This document shows positions 16,358-24,598 of a stretch of 64,000 bases of DNA, piece by piece. The DNA is from Olsenella sp. An270. GTDB taxonomy: Bacteria > Actinomycetota > Coriobacteriia > Coriobacteriales > Atopobiaceae. The position numbers and the translations under genes were made by a program. Location of the stretch: NCBI RefSeq assembly GCF_002159735.1, contig NZ_NFJF01000004.1, forward strand, positions 124,001 through 188,000. The letters run 5' to 3'. Every line of letters starts with the position of its first letter. Position 1 is the first letter of the stretch. The notes beneath the pieces are model-generated. The model made no database searches. It was not told the DNA's origin and saw only the letters and a list, made by a program, of their open reading frames with translations.

Positions 16358-19300
16358 ATGGCTGTCACCGGCAATCAGATCGCGGAGCTCCTCTCGTCGC
16401 TCGATGTCTCCGACGAGACGGCCCTCGAGCTGGCATGCGAACTGCATCGCGCCCGCGAGGTCGAGCCCCTCGGCGCCGAGCTGTCGGATGCCCCCGCGGG
16501 GTCGTTCGCCTACCACCTCAAGGACGCCGCAGCCTCGAGGCGTCTCGGGGAGTGCGCCCTGCTCGACGGCTCGCTCGCACGCCGCAACGGCGTCGTCATG
16601 GGATCGGGCCACCGCGACCTCAGGTGCTCGTATCGCAGCTGCGGCTTCTCCGTGTGCCCTGTGGCGCTCGCCGCGTGCTTCTCGCTGCACGAGGCCCTGC
16701 TCCCCAAGAGGGAGGTGCCGCTCTTCGGGCGCGAGGAGAGGCGCCGGCTCGACAGGGAGCGGCGCGGCAGGGAGTTCGTCGAGAAGTGGTCGGAGCGGAC
16801 CGTCGACTCCGAACGCGCGCTCAGGCTCCTCGTGAGCGAGCAGGAGAACGACTTCGCCGGCATGGTCGTTGCCGACGACGACTCGTACCGTGCCGACTTT
16901 GTCTCCGACGTCGCCGCCCTTCTCGCCGCGCTGGGCAAGATCGACCGCGGGTCGATACGCCACGTCCGCGCGGTCTCGCTGATGCAGCGCGTCGACCAGG
17001 AGAAGTTCACCTTCAAGGCGACGGGCGACGAGAACCTCGAGCCGCGCGTGCTCTACGTGATCGACCGTCTGGGCGACTTCGTCTCCTACGAGGGCGCCCG
17101 CATGCTCAAGGACTACGTCGTCGAGCGCCTGAGCCGCATCGTCAACGACCGCTACGTCCTGCTGGTGGGCACGCGCGCCGAGCTCATGCGCTTCGCCGGC
17201 CTCTCCGCCGCCTTCCACTTCACCTACGAGCAGAACTGCATCGAGCTCGGCTACATGACGTCCGAGCGGGTGTTCGAGCACTACCTCGCCAACCTCGACG
17301 AGCCGCTGCGCCTCGAGGCCGCGGCCGACCCGGGCTTCAGGGAGCGGTTCTGCTCGTTCGTTGGCTTCAACGCCGACGCGCTGCCCTTCAAGGGGCGCGA
17401 GCTCGCGGACTACCTCGCCAAGGGGTCCAACGCCGCCGGTCGCCTCGAGCTCCCGCGCAGCCGCTATCAGAGCTCGTCGCTCGAGGAGATGCTCGACGAG
17501 ATCGTGGGTCTCGAGGACGTGAAGGAGACGGTTCGCAAGCTCGAGCGCTTCGCCGTCTTCCGCAAGACCGCGGAGGGTCGCGGCGCCAAGCTCCCGCCCG
17601 CGAACTTCCACATGCTCTTCACCGGCAATCCCGGCACCGGAAAGACCACCGTGGCCCGCATGGTGGCGACGATGCTCTACAAGATCGGCATCACCAAGCA
17701 GAACCTCTTCAAGGAGGTCACCGCCAAGGACCTCATCGGCGAGTACGTGGGGCATACCGCGCCCAAGACCGCGGCGGTGGTCGGCGAGGCCATCGGCGGC
17801 GTGCTCTTCATCGACGAGGCCTACGCCCTCGCCGGCGGCAAGGGGAGGATGACCGGGGCGGACTACGGCGCCGAGGCGGTCGCCGAACTCATCAAGATCA
17901 TGGAGGACCACCGGGACGACCTCGTCGTCATCTTCGCGGGATACGAGCGGGAGATGGCCGACTTCATCGACTCCAACCCCGGGATCTCGTCGCGCATCGG
18001 CTACAAGTTCCGCTTCGAGGACTACTCCACCGACGAGCTCCTCCAGATCTTCCGCAAGAACCTGGCGGCGTCGGGCTTCGACTACGACCGCGACGAGGTG
18101 GACCCGGTCCTGAGGAGGACGTTCGACTACCACCGGCGCTTCCGCAGCTTTGGCAACGGGCGCTTCGTGGGCACCCTCGTGCAGAAGGCCATCATCAAGC
18201 GTGCGGACCGTGCCGCCCGGGAGGGGGCGTCGGCGGAGGGCGCCATGAGGCTCTCCCTCGAGGACATTCCCACCCGCCAGGAGCTCTTTGACATCCAGGA
18301 CTGGGAGCCGCGGGCCGCCGAGGAGCTCCTCGAGCCGCTCGTGGGCATGGAGGAGCTCAAGGAGCGGGTCTGCGAGTTCGAGCGCGTCGTCTCGTTCCAT
18401 GAGCGCGGCAACCGCTCCGGCCTCAGGATGCCGCCCATGAACCTGCACATGGTCTTCACCGGCAACCCGGGCACGGGCAAGACCACCGTGGCGCGCATCA
18501 TCGGCCAGATCCTCTACAACGTGGGCGTCATCCCCACGAACCGCTTCGTCGAGGTGGAGGCCAAGGACCTCACCTCCTCGATCGTGGGCGGAAGCTCCGG
18601 GGCCACGGAGGAGAAGATCGAGGAGGCTGTGGGCGGCGTGCTCTTCATCGACGAGGCATATGGCCTCCTCGAGACCCACGACGGGGCGGAGGTCATCGCG
18701 CAGCTGGTGAAGGCGATGGAGGACCACAAGGGCGAGCTGTCGGTGATGTTCGCGGGGTACAAGACGGAGATGCAGCGCTTCATCGAACTCAACCCCGGCC
18801 TCGCCTCGCGCGTCGGCTACACCTTCCACTTCGACGACTACGACACCGACGAGCTGGAGGAGATCTTCGAGCGGAAGATGGCGGGCTACGGCTTCTCCCT
18901 CGACGACGAGGCCAAGGCGGCGACGCGCAAGATCTTCCAGTACTTCCACAACGTGGAGAACTTCGGCAACGGCCGCTTCGTCGACAAGGTGGTCCAGGAG
19001 GTCATCGCCAAGCGCTCGGAGGGCGACTCTGACGACCTCGCCGCGATCACGGCCCACGACGTCCCCGCCATCAAGGACCTCTGCGAGATCGTCTCCATGC
19101 CGGTCCTGAGCCCGGACGACGACTTCTCCGATGACTCTCTGCGCCGGGTCGCCATCCACGAGATGGGCCATGCGACCTGCAGGCTCGCGCTCGTGGGCGA
19201 GACGAACATCGTCGTGGTGACCGTGGAGCGGGAGGCGAGCGGGTCGCTCGGCTACGTCCAGCACAAGGCGGGCGGCGCCGCCATGCCCACCGCGTCGCAC

Positions 19301-19708
19301 TTCGAGAACCGCATCGCCGAGCTCATGGGTGGCATGGCTGCCGAGAGCCTGTACTTCGGAGACTACTCGGCGGGCAACTCGTCCGACCTCCAGCAGGCCA
19401 CCGCGCTCGCCCGCGACTACGTCGCCCGTTACGGCATGTCGCCGGCGGGCTACGTGCAGTACGTCGGAGACGCGCGGGCCTCCGTCGACCAGGCGGAGAT
19501 CGTGGAGCTGCCCCGCGAGGTGAGGGACGAGATGAACCGGGTCATGGCCTCCTCCTTCGAGCGGGCCAAGGAGGTCATCGAGGCCCATCGTCCGGTCTTC
19601 GACCGGCTCGTCGAAGTTCTTCTCGCCGAGCAGACGATTTCCGGCGAGCGCATAATGGCGCTGTGGAACGAGCTGAGCGAGAAGGAGGCTCCGCATGAGC
19701 AAGGCTGA
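16358..19708 (+). CDS. Tandem CbbX-type AAA+ ATPase fused to an M41-like metalloprotease
   Basis: A 1116-residue three-part protein. Residues ~1-370 are an uncharacterised N-terminal region. Two CbbX/EccA-type AAA+ modules follow, with Walker A GNPGTGKTT at ~423 and ~702 and Walker B GGVLFIDEAY after each. The C-terminal ~190 residues resemble the FtsH (M41) zinc protease: HEMGH at 934-938, GGMAAE, GNSSDLQQAT (the usual third zinc-ligand region) and YGMSP. There is no transmembrane anchor, unlike FtsH. An ATP-driven soluble protease is the natural inference, with the double ring recalling Clp-type unfoldases. ATG 16358 follows GGGAGGG by 8 nt; a GTG at 16349 is in frame but inside that site. 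It overlaps the small ORF at 19695. Confidence 0.8.
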   Translation: MAVTGNQIAELLSSLDVSDETALELACELHRAREVEPLGAELSDAPAGSFAYHLKDAAASRRLGECALLDGSLARRNGVVMGSGHRDLRCSYRSCGFSVCPVALAACFSLHEALLPKREVPLFGREERRRLDRERRGREFVEKWSERTVDSERALRLLVSEQENDFAGMVVADDDSYRADFVSDVAALLAALGKIDRGSIRHVRAVSLMQRVDQEKFTFKATGDENLEPRVLYVIDRLGDFVSYEGARMLKDYVVERLSRIVNDRYVLLVGTRAELMRFAGLSAAFHFTYEQNCIELGYMTSERVFEHYLANLDEPLRLEAAADPGFRERFCSFVGFNADALPFKGRELADYLAKGSNAAGRLELPRSRYQSSSLEEMLDEIVGLEDVKETVRKLERFAVFRKTAEGRGAKLPPANFHMLFTGNPGTGKTTVARMVATMLYKIGITKQNLFKEVTAKDLIGEYVGHTAPKTAAVVGEAIGGVLFIDEAYALAGGKGRMTGADYGAEAVAELIKIMEDHRDDLVVIFAGYEREMADFIDSNPGISSRIGYKFRFEDYSTDELLQIFRKNLAASGFDYDRDEVDPVLRRTFDYHRRFRSFGNGRFVGTLVQKAIIKRADRAAREGASAEGAMRLSLEDIPTRQELFDIQDWEPRAAEELLEPLVGMEELKERVCEFERVVSFHERGNRSGLRMPPMNLHMVFTGNPGTGKTTVARIIGQILYNVGVIPTNRFVEVEAKDLTSSIVGGSSGATEEKIEEAVGGVLFIDEAYGLLETHDGAEVIAQLVKAMEDHKGELSVMFAGYKTEMQRFIELNPGLASRVGYTFHFDDYDTDELEEIFERKMAGYGFSLDDEAKAATRKIFQYFHNVENFGNGRFVDKVVQEVIAKRSEGDSDDLAAITAHDVPAIKDLCEIVSMPVLSPDDDFSDDSLRRVAIHEMGHATCRLALVGETNIVVVTVEREASGSLGYVQHKAGGAAMPTASHFENRIAELMGGMAAESLYFGDYSAGNSSDLQQATALARDYVARYGMSPAGYVQYVGDARASVDQAEIVELPREVRDEMNRVMASSFERAKEVIEAHRPVFDRLVEVLLAEQTISGERIMALWNELSEKEAPHEQG

Positions 19709-19868
19709 TCCGGCGGACCTGGAGAGGGCGCTCGCCGAACTATTGGGCAGCTCGCCCAAAACCGGGGATTCCGGTCCCGCGGACGACGGGGCCGAGAGAG
19801 AATTCCTGGAGAGGCTTCGCGCATGCGAGGCAGAGGTGAACGCGAACGACAACGCGAGTCAGGCGTAG
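19695..19868 (+). CDS. Small acidic protein overlapping the protease gene
   Basis: A 57-residue ORF (MSKADPADLERALAEL...) whose ATG at 19695 is preceded by AAGGAGG with 6-nt spacing, the best ribosome-binding site in this operon. It overlaps the end of the AAA-protease gene by 14 bp in another frame, typical of translational coupling. It is acidic and predicted helical, with no recognised family. Position suggests an adaptor or regulator of the protease (inference). The YbjN gene starts 44 bp later. Confidence 0.6.
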   Translation: MSKADPADLERALAELLGSSPKTGDSGPADDGAEREFLERLRACEAEVNANDNASQA

Positions 19869-19912
19869 GCGGCGGGCGACTCCGCCCGCCCTGCTAGGAA
19901 GGGGACTTTTGC

Positions 19913-20425
19913 ATGGCTACCACCGAGACGCTGAGGACCGAGTTCGAGCGGTACATGGATGAGCACAACGTGAAGTACACGGTCGTCAACGAGGCGGAGA
20001 ATGTCGTCCTTCTCTCCTTCTCGCGCAGCGAGGACGAGAGCACCCGCGTCTTCGTGGACTTTGACGAGTCCGACAACGCGAGCTCCGTCCACTTCTGCGT
20101 GCAGAACTTCGCGAAGGTCAAGTCCCAGGACCTCCTGCCCAAGGCGCTGCTGATCGTGAACGAGCTCAACATGAACTGGCGTTGGCTCAAGTTCTACATC
20201 GACGTGAACAGCCTCGAGATCACCGCCGACTCCGACGCCAAGGTCTTCCCGGGCACCGTCGGCGACGAGTGCACGGAGATCTGCTTCCGCGCCGCCAACA
20301 TCATCGACGAGGCCTTCAAGCAGCTCGACGCCGTCATCGAGAAGGATGAGGGGGAGGACACGCCCTCCAAGGAGGAGCTGCTCTCCATGCTCAAGCAGCT
20401 GATGGACCAGATCTCCAACGAGTAG
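19913..20425 (+). CDS. YbjN-domain protein
   Basis: A 170-residue acidic soluble protein with the YbjN/CesT-like alpha-beta fold: an N-terminal helix, then VVLLSFSRSED...TRVFVDFDES strands, NELNMNWRWLKFYID, and a long helix around residues 115-140 ending in an acidic C-terminus. YbjN proteins resemble type III secretion chaperones and modulate stress or motility traits; the exact role is unknown. ATG 19913 follows GGAAGGGG. It is the third gene of the AAA-protease cluster, fitting a chaperone-like role. Confidence 0.75.
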   Translation: MATTETLRTEFERYMDEHNVKYTVVNEAENVVLLSFSRSEDESTRVFVDFDESDNASSVHFCVQNFAKVKSQDLLPKALLIVNELNMNWRWLKFYIDVNSLEITADSDAKVFPGTVGDECTEICFRAANIIDEAFKQLDAVIEKDEGEDTPSKEELLSMLKQLMDQISNE

Positions 20426-20454
20426 GGCGCGGCGAGTCGACCCTGGTTGAAGCG

Positions 20455-21153
20455 ATGCTGTTCTTCTCGATAGACGGGCGGGTGTTCGAGACCCTGCCGA
20501 GGCTCTGCGTGGGCGTCGTCCTGGCGGAGGGGGTTCGTGGCGCTGGCCCTCATCCCGGCGTGGACGGGATGCTCGACGCCGCCGTCCGAGACGCCGAGGC
20601 GCGCCTCGACGGCGCCCACGCCAGCGACGACCCGCGCGTCCAGCCCTACCGCGCTGCCTTCCACGAGCTGGGGATGAGCCCCAGTCGCTACCCCTCGTCC
20701 AACATCGCGCTGCTCAGGCGCATCGCCAAGGGCAAGGGGCTCTGGCGCGTGAACCCGGTCGTGGACCTGGGCAACGCCATCTCGATCAAGTACGGCCTCC
20801 CCCTCGGCGCCCATGCGCTGGAGGAGGGGGAGGTGCTCGAGCTGCGGTTCTCGCGACCGGGGGACGTCTTCGTGGCGCTTGGTGAGGGAGAGCCGGATCC
20901 GACGCTGGCTCCGGGCGAGCTCGTCTATGCCGTGGGTGAGCTCGTCCACACGCGTCGCTGGACCTGGCGACAGAGCGAGAACGGTAAGGTCGATCCCGCC
21001 GCGACGCGCGTGGCGTTTCCCATCGACGGCTTCATCGACGAGAACGAGGCGGAGGTCAGGGCCGCGTGCGAGGAGCTCGCCGAGGTGCTGCGCAACGAGT
21101 TTGGCGCCCGGGCCGAGGTGTTTCTCGCGGACGCGCGCTCCCCGCGGGTGTGA
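20455..21153 (+). CDS. B3/B4 (PheT-like) tRNA-binding domain protein
   Basis: A 232-residue stand-alone B3/B4 domain as found in the phenylalanyl-tRNA synthetase beta subunit, with AAFHELGMSPSRYPSSNIALLRRI, NPVVDLGNAISIKYGLPLGAHAL and a C-terminal RVAFPIDGF block. Free-standing copies are thought to act in tRNA quality control or amino-acid sensing, but no reaction is established. ATG 20455 has only a weak upstream GGTTGAAG. The start is 29 bp after YbjN on the same strand, so read-through from that operon is likely. Confidence 0.8.
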   Translation: MLFFSIDGRVFETLPRLCVGVVLAEGVRGAGPHPGVDGMLDAAVRDAEARLDGAHASDDPRVQPYRAAFHELGMSPSRYPSSNIALLRRIAKGKGLWRVNPVVDLGNAISIKYGLPLGAHALEEGEVLELRFSRPGDVFVALGEGEPDPTLAPGELVYAVGELVHTRRWTWRQSENGKVDPAATRVAFPIDGFIDENEAEVRAACEELAEVLRNEFGARAEVFLADARSPRV

Positions 21154-21155
21154 CG

Positions 21156-21842
21156 CTAGCGCGCCGCCGCTGCTGTCGGCTCCGCGATGAAACGTAGCGA
21201 CAGCAGGAAGAGGGCGCTGATCGCCAGGCACGCGAACTGGCCCGTCAGGTCGATGAGGAGCTTGCAGGCGACGGCGCCGACGCAGAACGAGAGGATGAGG
21301 CCGGCGTAGCGCTGCGAGCGGTGCAGCTCGTGACGGTCGCCCTCGAAGAGGCCGTCGTAGAGCGTCTCGCCGAGGGAGCGCAGGTTTCCGGTGCAGAAAA
21401 CGCTGGCGTAGGCGGACTTGGTGCCAAACTGGCGGAAGTTCTCGTAGGAGACAGCGGCGCAGAATGAGATGGCGCTGTTGACCAGGAGGTCGGGCGTCCA
21501 CGCGGGGAGCAGCGCTATCGCGGCGAACGCGACCGCCTCGAAGACGGCGACCCAGCGCTGCATGCGATGCGTCGCCCTGCCGTGAACGCGTACCAGCACG
21601 TGGCGCGAGAGCATGATGCCGGCCACGAACGCGAGGATGGAGACGAGGTAGCGAACCACGCCCAGCCACGCCCCCTCGGAGAGATTCATGCAGAGCAGCA
21701 CGATGTTGCCCGTCTGGCCCGTGGCAAAGACATGGTCGTGCAGCAGGTACGAGTATGCGTCCATGAACCCGCCCGCACAGATGACGGTGAGTCCCAGCCT
21801 CACGGGAACCTTGGGCGTGCCGATTGCGCTCGGTTGGACCAT
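21156..21842 (-). CDS. YoaK family (DUF1275) membrane protein
   Basis: A 228-residue integral membrane protein with about six hydrophobic helices and the family-defining GGFMDAYSYLL...FATGQTGNIVLL motif near residues 20-50. YoaK/DUF1275 proteins are putative transporters of unknown substrate. The start at 21842 is preceded on its strand by AAGGAGG. It converges with the B3/B4 gene (2-bp gap) and diverges from rsmJ across repeat element A. Confidence 0.85.
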   Translation of the reverse strand: MVQPSAIGTPKVPVRLGLTVICAGGFMDAYSYLLHDHVFATGQTGNIVLLCMNLSEGAWLGVVRYLVSILAFVAGIMLSRHVLVRVHGRATHRMQRWVAVFEAVAFAAIALLPAWTPDLLVNSAISFCAAVSYENFRQFGTKSAYASVFCTGNLRSLGETLYDGLFEGDRHELHRSQRYAGLILSFCVGAVACKLLIDLTGQFACLAISALFLLSLRFIAEPTAAAAR

Positions 21843-21918
21843 GCGGCGCCTCCTTTTCAGCTTTGCCGCGTCTGACCGAGCGTCATGCTAGCTCACGCGA
21901 CGGGCGTCCGCTGCGAAA

Positions 21919-22135
21919 TGCATAAAAATGCCTTTCATGTAGCATTAAGCGCGTTTGGAAGACCAAAAGTCGCGTTCGTGTAGCGTATTTTTCGCCGATT
22001 TTCGAAAACAGATTTCTGGATTGATATTACTATCTGGGAGAATGTCTCCGCGCGGGGTTCGGCAGGCGCCGAAGACGGCGAAATCGTGCTACACGAACGC
22101 GACTTTTGTTTTGAAAATCGCGTTAATGTAGCACG
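21919..22135. repeat. Four-site intergenic element, copy A
   Basis: Four related ~22-27-bp sites: forward 21919-21945 (TGCATAAAA...CATGTAGCAT), forward 21963-21985 and inverted 22087-22108 (CAAAAGTCGCG-TTCGTGTAGC, 21 of 22 bases shared between these two), and forward 22112-22135. The middle is AT-rich. It occupies most of the 318-bp gap between the divergent YoaK and rsmJ genes; related elements lie at 36376 and 62846. Confidence 0.8.
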
Positions 22136-22160
22136 GAGGGAAGTTTTGGACAGGAGCGGG

Positions 22161-22841
22161 ATGGCCGAGACGGATTACAGGGTCGCGCTTCCCGCCGAGC
22201 TTGAGCTGCGGCACGGTGACGAGGGTCTCGAGCTCGTGGGTGACGGTATGGTTCTGCGGGCGGATTTCGCGCGGATGCTGCCCCGGCTGCGGCCGGATCG
22301 GCTCGCGCGCGAACTCCTGGTGCGCGCGGCGCGTGTTCGGGGCGCTGAGTCTCCGACCGTGGTGGACGCCACCGCCGGGCTGGGGGAGGACTCGCTTCTG
22401 CTGGCTGCCGCCGGATTCACCGTCACGATGTTCGAGAGAGATTCGGCCATCGCGGCGCTCCTGCGAGACGCGCTCGAGCGTGCGGCAGACGAACCACAGC
22501 TCGCAGGCATCGTCGAGCGCATGACGCTCGTCGAGGGCGACTCCGTGGCGGGCCTGCGCGAGCTGAGCGTCCCGCCCGACGTCGTGTTCCTCGATCCCAT
22601 GTTCCCCGAGCGCACGAAGAGCGCTGCGGTGAAGAAGAAGTTCCAGCTGCTGCACCACCTGGAACGCCCGTGCGAGGACGAGGAGGGGCTGCTTGCCGCC
22701 GCGCTCTCCGCGCGCCCGCGCAAGGTCGTGGTCAAGCGGCCGCCCAAGGGCCCATGGCTCGCGGGCGTCAAGCCGAGCCACTCGCTGGCTGGAAAGGCCG
22801 TCCGCTACGACGTCATCGTCCTGCCGCCCAGCTCACGGTAG
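22161..22841 (+). CDS. rsmJ: 16S rRNA (guanine-1516-N2)-methyltransferase, RsmJ family
   Basis: A 226-residue class I SAM-dependent methyltransferase: motif I VVDATAGLGEDSLLLAAAG near residue 68, an acidic FERD loop, and the RsmJ-specific DPMFPERTKSAAVKKKFQLLHHL near 148. RsmJ modifies G1516 of 16S rRNA. ATG 22161 has GGAGCGGG close upstream; TTG 22146 with GGAGGG is an alternative. The frame extends back to 22086, but that part is repeat element A and is unlikely to be translated. The second GMP synthetase starts 37 bp downstream. Confidence 0.85.
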   Translation: MAETDYRVALPAELELRHGDEGLELVGDGMVLRADFARMLPRLRPDRLARELLVRAARVRGAESPTVVDATAGLGEDSLLLAAAGFTVTMFERDSAIAALLRDALERAADEPQLAGIVERMTLVEGDSVAGLRELSVPPDVVFLDPMFPERTKSAAVKKKFQLLHHLERPCEDEEGLLAAALSARPRKVVVKRPPKGPWLAGVKPSHSLAGKAVRYDVIVLPPSSR

Positions 22842-22878
22842 AATCGGGGCATCGATCCCCCGTTCAAAGGAGCCGCGC

Positions 22879-23865
22879 ATGGACCTCCCGAACAAGCGCC
22901 CCGACGACACGGCGCGCATCACCACCCCCGAGCTTGCGCAGGCTTTCATCGACGAGCAGGTTGAGCTCGTCCGCCAGCAGGTCGGCGACAAGAAGGTCCT
23001 GCTTGCCCTTTCCGGCGGCGTCGACTCCTCCGTTGTTGCCGCGCTGCTGATCAAGGCCATCGGCAAGCAGCTCATCTGCGTGCACGTGAACCATGGCCTC
23101 ATGCGCAAGGGCGAGTCCGAGCAGGTCGTCGACGTCTTCCAGAACCAGATGGACGCCAACCTCGTCTACGTTGACGCCACGGATCGCTTCCTCGACCTGC
23201 TGGCCGGCGTGGCCGAGCCCGAGCGCAAGCGCAAGATCATCGGTGCCGAGTTCATCCGCGTCTTCGAGGAGGAGGCCCGCAAGGTCGCCGATGACGTCGA
23301 CTTCTTGGCGCAGGGCACCATCTACCCGGATATCGTCGAGTCCGACGGCGTGAAGGCGCACCACAACGTGGGCGGCCTGCCCGACGACCTGCAGTTTGAG
23401 CTCGTCGAGCCCGTGCGTCTGCTCTTCAAGGACGAGGTCCGCGTGGTGGGTCGCGCGCTCGGGCTGCCCGAGGGCATGGTCGAGCGTCAGCCGTTCCCGG
23501 GTCCGGGCCTGGGCGTGCGCTGCCTCGGCGCCATCACCCGCAACCGCCTGGAGGCGCTGCGCGAGGCGGACGCCATCCTGCGTGAGGAGTTCGCGGAGGC
23601 GGGGCTCGCCGGCAAGGTCTGGCAGTACTTCGTCGTTGTGCCCGACATGCGCGCGACCGGCGTGCGCGACGGCAAGCGCGCCTACGACTGGCCGGCCATC
23701 ATCCGCGCCGTCAACACCGTCGACGCCATGACCGCCACGGTGCCCGAGCTGGACTGGACGCTGCTCAAGAAGATCACCGACCGCATCCTCGCCGAGGTGC
23801 CGGGCATCTGCCGCGTGACGTACGATCTGACTCCCAAGCCTGTCGGCACGATCGAGTGGGAATAA
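22879..23865 (+). CDS. guaA: GMP synthetase ATP-pyrophosphatase subunit, no glutaminase domain
   Basis: A 328-residue protein matching the ATP-PPase and dimerisation domains of GuaA: LALSGGVDSSVVAALL near residue 41, LAQGTIYPDIVES, QPFPGPGLGVRCLG, and the C-terminal DLTPKPVGTIEWE. The class I glutaminase domain is absent and no separate glutaminase gene is adjacent. In archaea such GuaAb subunits pair with a separate GuaAa; alternatively the enzyme could use ammonia. ATG 22879 follows AAAGGAG. A complete guaA exists at 8913, so this is a diverged paralogue rather than the only copy. Confidence 0.85.
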   Translation: MDLPNKRPDDTARITTPELAQAFIDEQVELVRQQVGDKKVLLALSGGVDSSVVAALLIKAIGKQLICVHVNHGLMRKGESEQVVDVFQNQMDANLVYVDATDRFLDLLAGVAEPERKRKIIGAEFIRVFEEEARKVADDVDFLAQGTIYPDIVESDGVKAHHNVGGLPDDLQFELVEPVRLLFKDEVRVVGRALGLPEGMVERQPFPGPGLGVRCLGAITRNRLEALREADAILREEFAEAGLAGKVWQYFVVVPDMRATGVRDGKRAYDWPAIIRAVNTVDAMTATVPELDWTLLKKITDRILAEVPGICRVTYDLTPKPVGTIEWE

Positions 23866-23946
23866 AGATTTAAATCAAACTCTGGGCGTCCCATCGTTTT
23901 AGGGCGGCGGGGCGCTCGCTTATCCAGCGAGAAGGACGGAGGCTCG

Positions 23947-24573
23947 ATGGACCTCACGGAAGTGCGGCAGCGCATGGCCGACGGCAGGCTTTACACCTGC
24001 AACAGCCCGGAGCTCTTTGCGGAGCAGGAGCGCTGCCGCGACGTGCTGGACGCCTACAACGCGCTGCCGTTCAGCAGCTCGAAGGAGCGTGACGAACTGC
24101 TGCGCCAGCTCGTCGCCGAGGCGGGCGAGGGCTGCATGATCGAGCCGCCGTTCCACGCCAACTGGGGTGGTGCCAACCTGCACCTGGGCAACAACGTCTA
24201 CGCCAACATGGGCCTCACGCTGGTGGACGACGCGGACATCTTCGTCGAGGATGACGTGATGATCGGTCCCAACGTCACCATCTGCACGGCGTCGCACCCC
24301 GTCTCGCCGCGCCTGCGCGCAAAAGGCCTGCAGTACAACAAGCCCGTTCGCATTTGCCGGGGCGCGTGGCTGGGCGCCGGCTGCGTGGTGCTGGCTGGCG
24401 TGACGGTGGGCGCGGGCTCGGTCGTGGGCGCGGGCAGCGTGGTCACGCGCGACGTCCCCGCCGGCGTGGTGGCCGCGGGCAACCCGTGCCGCGTGCTCCG
24501 CGAGATCGGAGAGAAGGACGAGCGCACGTACGACCACGACAAGCCCGTCGAGGAGCGTTGGCTCGACGAGTGA
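23947..24573 (+). CDS. Maltose/galactoside O-acetyltransferase-like hexapeptide enzyme
   Basis: A 208-residue trimeric left-handed beta-helix acetyltransferase: N-terminal Mac domain (MADGRLYTCNSPELFAEQERCRD), then hexapeptide repeats with FHANWGGANLHLGNNVYANMG, the catalytic His in CTASHPVSPRLRAKG, and GAGSVVTRDVPAGVVAAGNPCRVLREI. Members transfer acetyl from acetyl-CoA to sugars. ATG 23947 follows CGGAGG. The ribosome-binding region overlaps the recurring motif AGCGAGAAGGAC (23926-23937). Confidence 0.9.
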   Translation: MDLTEVRQRMADGRLYTCNSPELFAEQERCRDVLDAYNALPFSSSKERDELLRQLVAEAGEGCMIEPPFHANWGGANLHLGNNVYANMGLTLVDDADIFVEDDVMIGPNVTICTASHPVSPRLRAKGLQYNKPVRICRGAWLGAGCVVLAGVTVGAGSVVGAGSVVTRDVPAGVVAAGNPCRVLREIGEKDERTYDHDKPVEERWLDE

Positions 24574-24598
24574 CCTCGCCGATCCGACGTTCTTCTCG

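Noticed and set aside
16319-19852. Very long minus-strand open frame (~1177 codons) opposite the AAA-protease gene
   Set aside because: Its translation is low-complexity (Val/Leu/Glu/Arg/His) with no domain, while the plus strand encodes clear AAA and protease motifs. High GC removes stop codons from the opposite frame.
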